Source: Stenotrophomonas tumulicola (GTDB lineage: Bacteria; Pseudomonadota; Gammaproteobacteria; Xanthomonadales; Xanthomonadaceae). From it: 64,000 nucleotides of DNA. The translations under genes and the position numbers were made by a program. Below the pieces are notes generated by a model. It did no database searches, was not told the origin of the DNA, and saw only the letters and a list, made by a program, of their open reading frames with translations. The DNA lies in the NCBI RefSeq assembly GCF_014117215.1, contig NZ_JACGXS010000003.1:62001-126000 (forward strand). Direction: 5' to 3'. Of the stretch, positions 36,559 through 45,248 are shown one piece after another; the first letter of the stretch is position 1; each line of letters begins with the position of its first letter.

Positions 36559-39153
36559 TCATTCGATCACGTCCTCGCGCGGCAGCGCCCGTTGATTGTA
36601 GGTGCTGGCCATGACGTAACCGTAGGCACCGGCGTCGGCCACCAGCATCACATCATCCGGCGCAGTGGAGGCCGGCAGCTTGCGCCGCTTGCCGAACACA
36701 TCGCTGGATTCACAGATCGGCCCGACCACGTCGAACACCGCTTCGGAGTAACCGCCAAGGCGGCTCAGGTTCTCGATGTCGTGCCACGCGTCGTACAGCG
36801 CCGGACGGATCAGGGTATTCATGCCCGCGTCCAGGCCGACGCGGCGCACCCCGTCCTTCTCCACCACCTGGGTGGTGCGGGTCAGCAGCACGCCGGATTC
36901 GGCCACCAGGTAGCGGCCCGGCTCGATCGCCAGGCGGAACGCCGGATGGACCGCCTTGACCTCGGCCAGGCCCTCGGCCCACGCCTCCAGGTCGAACGGT
37001 TCGTCCTCCTCGCTGTAGGGAATGGGCATGCCACCCCCGATGTCGATGGTCTGCACGCTGCCGATGCGCCGGGCAAAGCCGGCCAGCTCATCGCACATCA
37101 ACCGCCAATGCTGCGCGGTCTCCACGCCGCTGCCCAGGTGCGCGTGCAGCCCGACTACATGGCTGCCCAGGTCGGTGGCCACCTGCACGAACTCATCGAC
37201 GCGGGCCATCGGCAGGCCGAACTTGGACTCCTTGCCACCGGTACGCACCTTGGCATGGTGGCCTTCGCCGCGGCCCAGGTCCACGCGCAGCCACAGTTCG
37301 CGGTTGCGGAACAGGTCCGGCCAACGCTGCAGCGCTTCGACGTTGTCCACGGTGACGGTAACGCCAAGTGCGAAGGCCGCTTCGAATTCCTCTCGCGGGC
37401 AGAAGCTGGGGGTGAACAGCACGCGCTTGGGCGACAGTCCCGGCAGCACGCTGAACACATGCTTGAGCTCGCCATGCGAAACACACTCCAGCCCGAAACC
37501 TTCCGCTTCCAGCGTTTCCAGGATGGCCGGATGGCTGTTGGCCTTGATGGCGTAGTAGCGCTGGTCGATCGGTTTGATCGCTGCAAGCGCGCGCGCGCGG
37601 GCGCGCACCGTGGGCAGGTGGTAGACATAGCGCGGCGTACCGGCCTCGGCCAGTTGCAGCAGGTGTGCACGCTGGCCGCGCCACCAGGGCGTGCCGCGCG
37701 GACGCACCGTGCCGGCGATTTCGCGCCAGCGCGGACCGAAGACCTCGGTCTCTTCCACCGGCATCGCACCGCTGTCGATCAGCTCGGCGTGCAGGATCGG
37801 CAGCAGGCCATCGGCGTCGGCCTCGTCGATGACGAAGGTCAGGTTGAGGTCGTTGGACGACTGCGAAATCATGTGCACGCGCTCGCGGCCGAACGTGGCC
37901 CACACATCGGACAGCTTGTGCAGGAGCGAACGCATGCCGCGCCCGACCAGGGTGATCGCCGCGCATGGCACGATGATCTTGACCTTGCAGATCTGCGACA
38001 GGTCCGCCGACAGCGCGGCCAGCACATCGGTGCTGACCAGGTTCTCGGACGGGTCCAGCGATACGGTCACGTTGGTTTCGGCCGAACCGATCAGGTCCAC
38101 CGACAACCCATGCTTCTTGAACAAGCCGAACACATCGGCCAGGAAGCCGACCTGCTGCCACATGCCGATGCCTTCCATCGACACCAGCACGATGCCGTTG
38201 CGGCGGCTGATCGCCTTCACCCCCGGCACCGACGCCGCATTGCCGTCGATGCTGGTACCCGGCAGTTCGGGACGTTCGGTGTCCAGGATCGCCATCGGCA
38301 CGCCTGCATCGCGGCAGGGCTTGATCGAACGCGGATGCAGCACCTTGGCGCCGGTGGTGGCGATTTCCTGCGCCTCGTAATAATCCAGCCGGGTCAGCAG
38401 GCGCGCATCCGGCACGTCCTTCGGGTTGGCGCTGAACATGCCCGGCACGTCGGTCCAGATTTCAACACGGCTGGCACCCAGCAGCGCACCGAAGTAGGCA
38501 GCCGAGGTATCCGAGCCACCACGGCCGAGGATGGCGGTACCGCCATCGGCATGCCGCGAGATGAAGCCCTGGGTGATCAGCATGCGCGTGGGCTGGGCGC
38601 GGAAACGCGCGGTCCAGCCGGCGTCGGCACGCCACTGGCAGTTCACCGAAAGGCGCTGCGACCAGTCGCTCTGGTTGGGCTGCGGCGGCAGCGCATCCAG
38701 CCACCCGCGCGCATCCATCCAGCCGAAATCCAGGCCGCTGGCGTGCAGGTAGGCAGCGCCCACGGTGGAGGACAGCAGTTCGCCCTGGCCGAGCACCTCG
38801 GCCTGCCAGTCCAGCGGACGCGCGCCGGCACGCGGGTCGTCGAGCAGGTCGACCAGCCCGGCCAGGCGCACGTCCAGCGTGTTCGCCGGCAGCTCCAGTT
38901 CGACCAGGAATTCGCGATGGCGGGCCACCAGCGCGTCCACCCGGGCGCGGCTGTCGGCGGCCCCGTCAGCGATCGCGGTCAGTTCATTTGTCACCCCCGA
39001 CAGCGCCGATACCACCACCAGTACACGCGCACCGGTTTCTTCGCCCCGTTTTTTCGCCAGCTTGCCGATCGTGTCCCAGCGATGACGACGCGACACGGAC
39101 GTGCCGCCGAACTTCAGTACGATCCAACGATCGACAGGGGAAGAAGCTGACAT
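36559..39153 (-). CDS. Bifunctional aspartate kinase / diaminopimelate decarboxylase
   Basis: An 864-residue fusion of the first and last enzymes of lysine biosynthesis. The N-terminal aspartate kinase (about 1-460) shows VLKFGGTSVS, ILGRGGSDTSAAYFGALLGA, EIWTDVPGMFSANP and two ACT-type regulatory segments (VSMEGIGMWQQ, TLVGRGMRSLL). The C-terminal PLP decarboxylase (about 480-864) shows YYAIKANSHP with PLP-binding Lys near 537, LHAHLGSGVE, DIGGGMPIPY, EPGRYLV and CESSDVF with DAGAYGYVMAS. This fusion is characteristic of Xanthomonadales. ATG 39153 gives MSASSPVDRWIVLKFGG. Feedback control through the ACT domains would set flux for both ends of the pathway. Confidence 0.96.
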   Translation of the reverse strand: MSASSPVDRWIVLKFGGTSVSRRHRWDTIGKLAKKRGEETGARVLVVVSALSGVTNELTAIADGAADSRARVDALVARHREFLVELELPANTLDVRLAGLVDLLDDPRAGARPLDWQAEVLGQGELLSSTVGAAYLHASGLDFGWMDARGWLDALPPQPNQSDWSQRLSVNCQWRADAGWTARFRAQPTRMLITQGFISRHADGGTAILGRGGSDTSAAYFGALLGASRVEIWTDVPGMFSANPKDVPDARLLTRLDYYEAQEIATTGAKVLHPRSIKPCRDAGVPMAILDTERPELPGTSIDGNAASVPGVKAISRRNGIVLVSMEGIGMWQQVGFLADVFGLFKKHGLSVDLIGSAETNVTVSLDPSENLVSTDVLAALSADLSQICKVKIIVPCAAITLVGRGMRSLLHKLSDVWATFGRERVHMISQSSNDLNLTFVIDEADADGLLPILHAELIDSGAMPVEETEVFGPRWREIAGTVRPRGTPWWRGQRAHLLQLAEAGTPRYVYHLPTVRARARALAAIKPIDQRYYAIKANSHPAILETLEAEGFGLECVSHGELKHVFSVLPGLSPKRVLFTPSFCPREEFEAAFALGVTVTVDNVEALQRWPDLFRNRELWLRVDLGRGEGHHAKVRTGGKESKFGLPMARVDEFVQVATDLGSHVVGLHAHLGSGVETAQHWRLMCDELAGFARRIGSVQTIDIGGGMPIPYSEEDEPFDLEAWAEGLAEVKAVHPAFRLAIEPGRYLVAESGVLLTRTTQVVEKDGVRRVGLDAGMNTLIRPALYDAWHDIENLSRLGGYSEAVFDVVGPICESSDVFGKRRKLPASTAPDDVMLVADAGAYGYVMASTYNQRALPREDVIE

Positions 39154-39231
39154 GGAGGTATTCTGGTTGAAGTGGGGGAAAAGCCGCCCGCGAGCAGCAG
39201 AACCCCTGATTCTAAGCCCAAGACGCCATCC

Positions 39232-40104
39232 ATGACTGCCCGCCGCTATCTCCAGCTCGATGTCTTCGCTCCGCGTCCCGGCACCGGCAACCCGCTGGGC
39301 GTGGTATTCGACGCCGACGACCTGTCCGGCAACGACATGCAGGCACTGGCCGCGTGGCTGAACCTGTCCGAGACCGTGTTCTTCGTCGCGCCCAGCGCCG
39401 CCGGTGCTGATTACCACATCCGCATATTCACCCCGGCCAGCGAACTGCCCTTCGCAGGCCACCCCAGCGTGGGGGCGGCATGGGCAGCGGTGACCACCGG
39501 CCTCGTCCGGCCGCGTGGCGGCGCGCTGCTGCAGCAATGCGCCGCCGGCCTGCTGCCGGTGCGCGTGGACGGCCCGGCCAGTGCGCCGGCGATACGGCTG
39601 GCCAGTCCTCCGGCGCGCCATTGCCCGGCCCCGCCCGGTCCGCTCCCGGCCCAGCTGCAGGGCGTGATCGCGCCATCGCAACAGGCCGAACTGTGGGAAA
39701 ACGGCCCGCGCTGGTGGCTGCTGGCCGCACGCGATGCCGCCAGCGTGCGCGGACTTCGTCCGGACATGGCCGCGCTGCGCGACTGGACCAACGCCACCAC
39801 CGCTACCGGCGTGGCCATCTTCGCGCCGGAACTGGCCGACGGCCACGCACTGGTGGTGCGTGCCTTCTGCCCCGGCGATTCGGTCAACGTGCCCGAAGAT
39901 CCGGTCACCGGCAGCGCCAATGCATTGATCGCCAGCCTGCTGGCCCGGCGTGGCCAGCTGCCGGGCCGCGACGGGGCCTACATCGCCAGCCAGGGGCGCG
40001 AAGTCGGCCGCGACGGCCGTGTCCACCTGCGGGTGGATGCCGATGGCGTGGCCTGGGTGGGTGGCCAGGTGCAGCAGGTCATCGATGGCCACATTCACTG
40101 GTAA
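39232..40104 (+). CDS. PhzF family protein
   Basis: A 290-residue PhzF-like isomerase-fold protein with no signal peptide. ATG 39232 gives MTARRYLQLDVFAPRPGTGNPL. The catalytic Glu region is LSETVFF, followed by IRIFTPASELPFAGHPSVGAA and the second-domain motif EDPVTGSANALIASLL with VSQGREVG-like ASQGREVG. Members catalyse isomerisation or epimerisation of small cyclic or amino-acid-like substrates; most are uncharacterised, and this is not evidence for phenazine synthesis, as no other phz genes are present. A close paralogue follows at 40198. Confidence 0.92.
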   Translation: MTARRYLQLDVFAPRPGTGNPLGVVFDADDLSGNDMQALAAWLNLSETVFFVAPSAAGADYHIRIFTPASELPFAGHPSVGAAWAAVTTGLVRPRGGALLQQCAAGLLPVRVDGPASAPAIRLASPPARHCPAPPGPLPAQLQGVIAPSQQAELWENGPRWWLLAARDAASVRGLRPDMAALRDWTNATTATGVAIFAPELADGHALVVRAFCPGDSVNVPEDPVTGSANALIASLLARRGQLPGRDGAYIASQGREVGRDGRVHLRVDADGVAWVGGQVQQVIDGHIHW

Positions 40105-40118
40105 CGCAGGCATTCACC

Positions 40119-40165
40119 GGTAGCGCCGGGCCATGCCCGGCGGCCTTGCCGCGCCGCGCGCTACC
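40119..40165. repeat. SMAG unit and degenerate partner
   Basis: GGTAGCGCCGGGCCATGCCC with GGCG (40119-40142) is a standard SMAG unit. A degenerate mirror unit CGCGCCGCGCGCTACC ends at 40165. They separate the two PhzF-family genes. Confidence 0.8.
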
Positions 40166-40197
40166 CTATGCCGCTTGTCTCCTGGAGTTCCTGCCCG

Positions 40198-41073
40198 ATG
40201 TCCGCACGCCGTTTCCTGCAGTTGGATGTGTTCTCCCCGTACCCCGGCGCCGGCAATCCGCTGGCCGTGGTACTCGATGCCGAGGGCCTGGACGATGCCG
40301 CCATGCAGGCCATCGCCCGCTGGACCCGGTTGCCGGAAACCACCTTCGTCTCGGCACCGCAGGCGCCGGGCGCGAGCTACCGGATCCGCATGTTCAGCCC
40401 GCAGAAGGAAGTGCCCTTCGCCGGGCATCCCAGCGTCGGTACGGCGCACGCGGTACTGGAGGCCGGGCTGGCCGTGGCAACCGACGGGATGCTGGTGCAG
40501 GACGGCATTGCCGGCACGCTGCCGCTGCGGGTGGAAGGCCACGGTGCCGCGCGCACCATCGCCATCCGCACCCCACGCGCACAGGTGGCTGAAACCACTA
40601 CCGCCGACGACCCGCGCCTGCGGCAGGCGCTGGACGGCTGGACACTGGGCGCGTTGCCGCCGGCGCGCATGGCCGGAGGCCGCAGCTGGTGGGTGGTGGA
40701 GGTGTCCGACGAGGCGACGCTGCGCGCACTGGCACCGCAGTGGGATGCCATCGCCACGCTGGCCGAGACCACCGACAGCATGGGTGTATTTGCCTACGCG
40801 CGCAGCAGCGGGCAACCGTACGACCTGGCAGTGCGCGCGTTCGTGGGCAACGGGCGGCGCTTTGAAGATGCCGCTTCCGGCGCCGCCAATGCGGTGCTGG
40901 CGGCATGGCTGGACAGCCGCCACGCGCTACCCGGCAGCGGCCGCGGTTACGTGGTCAGCCAGGGCCGCGAAGTCGGCCACGACGCACGGCTGGCCCTGCA
41001 TATCGACGCCGTGGGCGATGTGTGGTCCGGCGGCCAGGTGCAGACCGTCATCCGCGGCACGCTGGACTGGTAA
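40198..41073 (+). CDS. PhzF family protein, paralogue
   Basis: A 291-residue second PhzF protein. ATG 40198 gives MSARRFLQLDVFSPYPGAGNPL, aligned to the start of its neighbour; an ATG ten codons upstream lacks support. Motifs are LPETTFVSAP, RIRMFSPQKEVPFAGHPSVG, FEDAASGAANAVLAAWL and VVSQGREVGHDARLALH. The same architecture and adjacent position point to tandem duplication followed by strong divergence in the middle of the protein. The second-domain EDPVTGSAN of the first copy is EDAASGAAN here, so the substrate pocket may differ. Confidence 0.92.
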   Translation: MSARRFLQLDVFSPYPGAGNPLAVVLDAEGLDDAAMQAIARWTRLPETTFVSAPQAPGASYRIRMFSPQKEVPFAGHPSVGTAHAVLEAGLAVATDGMLVQDGIAGTLPLRVEGHGAARTIAIRTPRAQVAETTTADDPRLRQALDGWTLGALPPARMAGGRSWWVVEVSDEATLRALAPQWDAIATLAETTDSMGVFAYARSSGQPYDLAVRAFVGNGRRFEDAASGAANAVLAAWLDSRHALPGSGRGYVVSQGREVGHDARLALHIDAVGDVWSGGQVQTVIRGTLDW

Positions 41074-41085
41074 ACCGCCGCCGCT

Positions 41086-42759
41086 TCAGCGCGCCGCTTC
41101 GTACACCGGCTGGCCGTCCACCCAGGTCGAGCGCACCTGCAGCGTGGACAGCTGCGCCGACGGCACCGCCAACGGGTCACGGTCAAGCACCACGAAGTCC
41201 GCGCGCAGCCCTGGCTGCAGGCGACCGACCTGGGCTTCGTCGTGCCCCGCCCAGGCCGCATCGGTGGTGAACCCACGCAGCGCCTCCACCGCGGTCAACC
41301 GCTGCCCTGGCTGCCAGCCTCCCGGCGGCTGCCCGGCGTGGTCCTGGCGTGTCACGGCGGCATGCAGGCCCAGCCGTGGGTCCACCTGTTCCACCGGGAA
41401 ATCCGAGCCCAGCGCGATATGCGCGCCGGAATCCAGCATCCGCCGCCATGCGTAGGCGCCAAGGATGCGTTCAGGACCCACGCGCTCCTCTGCCCAGCCC
41501 ATGTCCGAAGTGGCATGGGTGGGTTGCATCGAAGCGACTACCCCAAGCTGCGCGAAACGCGGAATGTCCTCCAACGAAACCACCTGGGCATGTTCGATGC
41601 GCCAGCGATGGTCGCTGCCGCTGCGCTCGCCCAGCACGCGCGCATACGTATCCAGCGCGATGCGGTTGCCGCGGTCACCGATGGCATGCGTAGCCACCTG
41701 CAGGTGGCAGCCATCCGCCTTGCGCACGGCCGTTTCGAAGTCCTCCGGCGAGGTCACCAACAGGCCACGGTTGTGCGGATCATCACTGTAATCGGCCAAC
41801 AGCGCGGCGCCGCGGCTGCCCAGCGCGCCGTCCATGAACAGCTTGACCCCGCGCATCTGCAGCCGCCCGCCCGCATGCCGGTAGGCACCCTGCGCGCAGA
41901 GGTCGGCAAGTGCGTCGCCATTGCCATCGGCATAAGCATCGATGCGCAAAGGAAGCTTTCCAGCATCGGCGAACTGGCGCATCAGGGCCAGGTCCTGGCG
42001 CGATACCCCCATGTCGTGCACGCCTGTCAGTCCCTGGCTGACCGCCTTGTCCAACGCGCGCGACAGCATCTGCCCACGCACCGCTGCCGTCGGTGCCGGA
42101 ATCGCCGCACGTACGATCTGCATCGCCTCATCGATGAACACCCCGCTCGGCTCGCCCGTCGCATCACGCACGATCCGGCCGCCTTCAGGCTGCCATGCGC
42201 CCTGCAGGGCACGCTGGCCGTCCTGCCGGGCCACGGCGCGCAGCGCAGCGCTGTTGCCCCAGCCAGCGTGCCCGTCGATGCGCCCCAGCCAGACTGGCCG
42301 GTCCGGGAATGCGGCATCCAGTTCGGCCGTGCCGGGGAATTGTTTTCCTGGCCACAGGTTCTGGTCCCAGCCACTGCCGAGCAGCCAGCCATCCGGATTG
42401 TCCGCGGCGAAGCGCTGCAGTCGCGCCACGATGTCCTGCCGGCTGGTTGCGCCGGTCAGGTCGGCCTGCATCAACGTAGCGCCCAGGAACATCAGGTGCG
42501 CGTGTGCATCGATCAGGCCGGGCACGACGCTGGCCTGTCCGAAATCGGTCACCGCTGCCTGCGGATAGGCCATGCGCAGCGCTTGGCGGTCCCCCACTGC
42601 CACCACCCGGCCATCATCGGTTTCCCAGGCCAGCGCGGTGGCTGCAGGCGCATCGGGCTGGCCAGAGTGGACGCTGGCGGCGGTCAGCAGGCGCACTTCG
42701 GCATCGACAGTGCCAGCGAGCAGGCAGGAGAACAGCACGGCAGAAGCAGCGGCACGCAT
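41086..42759 (-). CDS. Secreted amidohydrolase (Amidohydro_3 family)
   Basis: A 557-residue metal-dependent hydrolase with a signal peptide (about residues 1-20, ending GTVDA). The first metal motif is PGLIDAHAHLMFLG. Later motifs include VHDMGVS, LQVATHAIGDRGNRIALD, RIEHAQVVS and ALGSDFPVEQVDP with the final metal Asp, ending in a small beta domain typical of the YtcJ-like Amidohydro_3 group. Substrates of these exported relatives are largely unknown. It lies 12 bases from the convergent PhzF gene and stands alone on its strand. Confidence 0.92.
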   Translation of the reverse strand: MRAAASAVLFSCLLAGTVDAEVRLLTAASVHSGQPDAPAATALAWETDDGRVVAVGDRQALRMAYPQAAVTDFGQASVVPGLIDAHAHLMFLGATLMQADLTGATSRQDIVARLQRFAADNPDGWLLGSGWDQNLWPGKQFPGTAELDAAFPDRPVWLGRIDGHAGWGNSAALRAVARQDGQRALQGAWQPEGGRIVRDATGEPSGVFIDEAMQIVRAAIPAPTAAVRGQMLSRALDKAVSQGLTGVHDMGVSRQDLALMRQFADAGKLPLRIDAYADGNGDALADLCAQGAYRHAGGRLQMRGVKLFMDGALGSRGAALLADYSDDPHNRGLLVTSPEDFETAVRKADGCHLQVATHAIGDRGNRIALDTYARVLGERSGSDHRWRIEHAQVVSLEDIPRFAQLGVVASMQPTHATSDMGWAEERVGPERILGAYAWRRMLDSGAHIALGSDFPVEQVDPRLGLHAAVTRQDHAGQPPGGWQPGQRLTAVEALRGFTTDAAWAGHDEAQVGRLQPGLRADFVVLDRDPLAVPSAQLSTLQVRSTWVDGQPVYEAAR

Positions 42760-42845
42760 GCAGGCACCCCATCGGCAGGAAAGCAGCGACTATGCGGCCG
42801 CCGCTGCCCTGCCACAATCTGCCGTGCAGCAATCAGCGCACCGGA

Positions 42846-43280
42846 TCAACTGGCCAGTTCGGCTTCCAGGCTGATCGGCACCGCGCTGAGCGCCTTGGAT
42901 ACCGGGCAGTTCTGCTTGGCGTCCTCGGCGACCGCACGGAACTTTTCCGCCTCGATGCCCGGCACCACCGCCTTGACCTTCAGGGTGATCTGGGAAAGCT
43001 GCGGACCGCCTTCCATCGACAGGTCGACCTTCGCTTCGGTATCCAGCGAGGTCGGCGCGAAACCGGCTTCGGTAAGCTTGGCCGACAGCGCCATGGTGAA
43101 GCAGCCCGCATGCGCGGCAGCAATCAGCTCTTCCGGGTTGGTGCCCTTTTCATCGCCGAAACGGCTGCTGAAGGCATAACGGGTCTTGTCCATCAAGCCG
43201 CTCTGGGGCGTGCTCAATTGTCCCTTGCCTGTCTTCAGGTCACCTTCCCAGTGCGCGGTGGCATGGCGCGAAATGCCCAT
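42846..43280 (-). CDS. osmC: OsmC family peroxiredoxin
   Basis: A 144-residue OsmC protein that reduces organic hydroperoxides in the cytosol. The two active cysteines are Cys60 in AAHAGCFTMAL and Cys125 in KQNCPVSKAL, both with the spacing of the OsmC (rather than Ohr) branch. It starts MGISRHATAHWEGDLKTGKG, standard for OsmC. Regulation cannot be read; no neighbour of OhrR type is present. It is a single gene with the long intergenic region 43281-43629 upstream. Confidence 0.95.
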   Translation of the reverse strand: MGISRHATAHWEGDLKTGKGQLSTPQSGLMDKTRYAFSSRFGDEKGTNPEELIAAAHAGCFTMALSAKLTEAGFAPTSLDTEAKVDLSMEGGPQLSQITLKVKAVVPGIEAEKFRAVAEDAKQNCPVSKALSAVPISLEAELAS

Positions 43281-43629
43281 TGCGTGTCTCCCTTGGTTGG
43301 AATGCAGACCACCCTACGCAGGCTCCCGTTAGCGCCATGTCGCCCTGCTGCGATGCAGTGCCAGCGCCCGGCCCGACGAACGGCGCGTTCCCGGTTGCCG
43401 CTGCGCCCGACACTTCCCCGAGGCTGTTTTTTCGAGGAAAACCCGCAGGTTTCCTCGCATCAGCCGAGGCAAAACAGCAGGCCTGCCCCCTGACCAGGAT
43501 CTCGTTGCAGGGAAAAAAGCAGACTTTTCCGCGTATAACCTATTGGCGCAGCCCCGCAGTTGCCCTACATTGCGATTGCCGACGGGGTCGGCATGACCAC
43601 ACAACCAACCGTTCACGGAACAGGAAACC
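43281..43629. other. Long intergenic region with nested inverted repeats
   Basis: About 350 bases between the divergent osmC and HU-like genes. At 43423-43478 it holds an outer arm pair GCTGTTTT/AAAACAGC around an inner stem CGAGGAAAACC/GGTTTCCTCG (43433-43457). A TATAAC at 43534 could be the -10 of the HU-like gene, though no good -35 was seen. No gene was recognised. Confidence 0.55.
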
Positions 43630-44028
43630 ATGGCAAAGACCGCTAAGAAGGCTGCCCCGAAGAAGGCAGTAAAGAAAGTCGCTACCAAGGCAGCCGCAAA
43701 GCCGGCCGCGCCGAAGCCGATCAAGGACGTACTGACCAAGTCCGGCCTGGTTGCCCACATCGCTGAAGCCTCCGGCGTCGTCGCCAAGGACGTCCGCGCC
43801 GTACTCGCCTCGCTGGAAAACGCCGTGGCTGCCTCGGTGCACAAGAAGGGCGCAGGCAGCTTCACCCTGCCGGGCCTGCTGAAGATCTCCACGGTCAGCG
43901 TTGCCGCCAAGCCGAAGCGCAAGGGCATCAACCCGTTCACCAAGGAAGAGCAGTGGTTCGCCGCCAAGCCGGCCACCACCAAGCTCAAGGTGCGCCCGCT
44001 GAAGAAGCTCAAGGACGCCGCGCTGTAA
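43630..44028 (+). CDS. HU-like DNA-binding protein with histone H1-like N-terminal tail
   Basis: A 132-residue nucleoid protein. Residues 1-30 are a Lys/Ala/Pro tail (AKTAKKAAPKKAVKKVATKA and on). From about residue 31 comes the HU/IHF fold: LTKSGLVAHIAEASGVVAKD, VLASLENAVAASVHKKGAGS, FTLPGLLKISTV. The DNA-inserting arm carries PKRKGINPFTKEEQWFAAKP. The protein ends in a basic LRPLKKLK-type tail (VRPLKKLKDAAL). Similar extended HU proteins are typical of Xanthomonadaceae and resemble eukaryotic H1 tails in composition. A perfect 14-base hairpin follows the stop. Confidence 0.93.
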   Translation: MAKTAKKAAPKKAVKKVATKAAAKPAAPKPIKDVLTKSGLVAHIAEASGVVAKDVRAVLASLENAVAASVHKKGAGSFTLPGLLKISTVSVAAKPKRKGINPFTKEEQWFAAKPATTKLKVRPLKKLKDAAL

Positions 44029-44053
44029 TCGCGTCGGCAACCGGGTAACTCCT

Positions 44054-44085
44054 GCGAACGGGACGGCCTTTGCCGTCCCGTTCGC
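44054..44085 (+). terminator. Perfect hairpin after the HU-like gene
   Basis: GCGAACGGGACGGC and GCCGTCCCGTTCGC form a perfect 14-pair stem with a CTTT loop, 25 bases after the stop. There is no T run, so it may stabilise the mRNA end rather than terminate alone. Confidence 0.75.
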
Positions 44086-44292
44086 GCATGCGACATGGGC
44101 AATGGCCCGCAACACTGTGTGCCATGGCCGTCCTGGTGCGCCGGCAGATGCTGCACTCCCTTGCCGTGCAAGGGGCTGCCGACGGCACTACGTCCACGCA
44201 CCGGGGACGATGGAACACTGCGTGCGGCCCCACCCGTCGCGGCCCGCGCATCGTGCCCCTATGGTGGCTGCACCCCCAGATGGATGCCCGCC

Positions 44293-44601
44293 ATGGCCAG
44301 CCCCTCCACCCGCTACCGCCTCACCGTTGCCCCGATCGAGAAGGACGGACTGCCATGCAGTGGCCGCTGCACGATCGAACTGGAGCATCGCGCCCAGCAG
44401 GACTGGATGCGCCTGCTGGAAGGTGCCCCGCGCCTGGCCGGGTTCAGCGGTGACGAGCGCGCTGCAGTCCTGATCGCCAGCCAGATCCTGCGTGACGTAC
44501 TTCACCGCCATGCCGATGAAGCCGCGCACCCGCTGGTTGCCCACCAGCAGGCACTCAGCACGGCATTGGATGCGCTGGACACGCTGCATCGACCCACCTG
44601 A
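44293..44601 (+). CDS. DUF3861 family protein
   Basis: A 102-residue soluble protein resembling DUF3861 (PF12977): RYRLTVAPIEKDG, IELEHRAQQDWMRLLEG, LAGFSGDERAAVLIASQILR and a terminal helix. Members are uncharacterised. ATG 44293 is chosen; ATG 44284 would add three residues, and neither has a good ribosome site. It is monocistronic or co-transcribed with the lipoprotein gene 45 bases downstream. Confidence 0.75.
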   Translation: MASPSTRYRLTVAPIEKDGLPCSGRCTIELEHRAQQDWMRLLEGAPRLAGFSGDERAAVLIASQILRDVLHRHADEAAHPLVAHQQALSTALDALDTLHRPT

Positions 44602-44646
44602 CCCGGAGCTGGCTACACTGCGCACGGATCCTGGGGAGGACGGACG

Positions 44647-45174
44647 ATGCGCGGATGTTCCTGGTTGTTGCCTTTGCTGTTGATCGGGTGTTCCTGCCAA
44701 CGGGCACCGGAGCCGGAGCCCGCCACGACTGCTCCACCCGCAGTCCCGTCGCAGGCAAAGGACAGCCCGTCCGATGCAACAGGACCGCACGTCGATGTTC
44801 CACCTCCGCTACTGGCGGCGGTCAGCGCCGGTGCCGAGCATCCGGGCGCGGTCATCCATGGCTATGTCGGCCAACTGCTGCGCCGCGACTTTGCCGCAGC
44901 GGACGCCGCCTGGCGGACTGCCCCGCGTGGCAACCACGCCGATGATGCGGTACTGCGTGCGTTGCAGGACGTCGTCGCCCTGCGCGTCAACACGGGTTCG
45001 CCGGTGGCCCGCGATACCCGGCAGCCCTCGCAGCTGATCGAAGTTCCCGTGCAGGTGCGCGCCACCACCGGCGCCGGGACGCTCCGCTACAGCGGCTGGT
45101 ACCGGTTGGTCCCGGACCCGGAAGGACGCGCCTGGCAGATCCATTCGGCCCAGGTGCAACCGGTACTGGATTGA
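44647..45174 (+). CDS. Putative lipoprotein of unknown function
   Basis: A 175-residue lipoprotein. A short signal with lipobox LLIGC places the acylated cysteine at 15. A Pro/Ala/Glu-rich linker (about 18-50) is followed by a small alpha/beta domain: AVIHGYVGQLLRRDFAAADA, RALQDVVALRVNTGSP, LIEVPVQVRATTGAGTLRYS and GRAWQIHSAQVQP. This pattern resembles NTF2-like or DUF4878-type domains, but I cannot name a family. Ribosome site GGGGAGGA lies upstream of ATG 44647. Confidence 0.8.
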   Translation: MRGCSWLLPLLLIGCSCQRAPEPEPATTAPPAVPSQAKDSPSDATGPHVDVPPPLLAAVSAGAEHPGAVIHGYVGQLLRRDFAAADAAWRTAPRGNHADDAVLRALQDVVALRVNTGSPVARDTRQPSQLIEVPVQVRATTGAGTLRYSGWYRLVPDPEGRAWQIHSAQVQPVLD

Positions 45175-45248
45175 CGCCTGCTGCAGCCGTGCACGCGCCA
45201 TTCAGTGCAAGCGGCTATCTTCTTTGCCATATCCTTCCTACATTGGCC

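Noticed and set aside
36506..36562. Tiny 18-codon frame between murL and the lysine fusion gene
   Set aside because: Overlaps the fusion stop as ATGA, has no ribosome site of its own and is too short to support.
36490..39150. Long plus-strand open frame opposite the aspartate kinase/DAP decarboxylase fusion
   Set aside because: Shadow frame without motifs; the minus-strand fusion shows all catalytic residues.
39232..41073. Phenazine biosynthesis cluster
   Set aside because: Only PhzF-fold proteins are present; no other phz genes accompany them.
41641..41655. GCATACGTATCCAG resembling the maltose operator
   Set aside because: It lies inside the amidohydrolase coding sequence and differs at the ends; probably chance.
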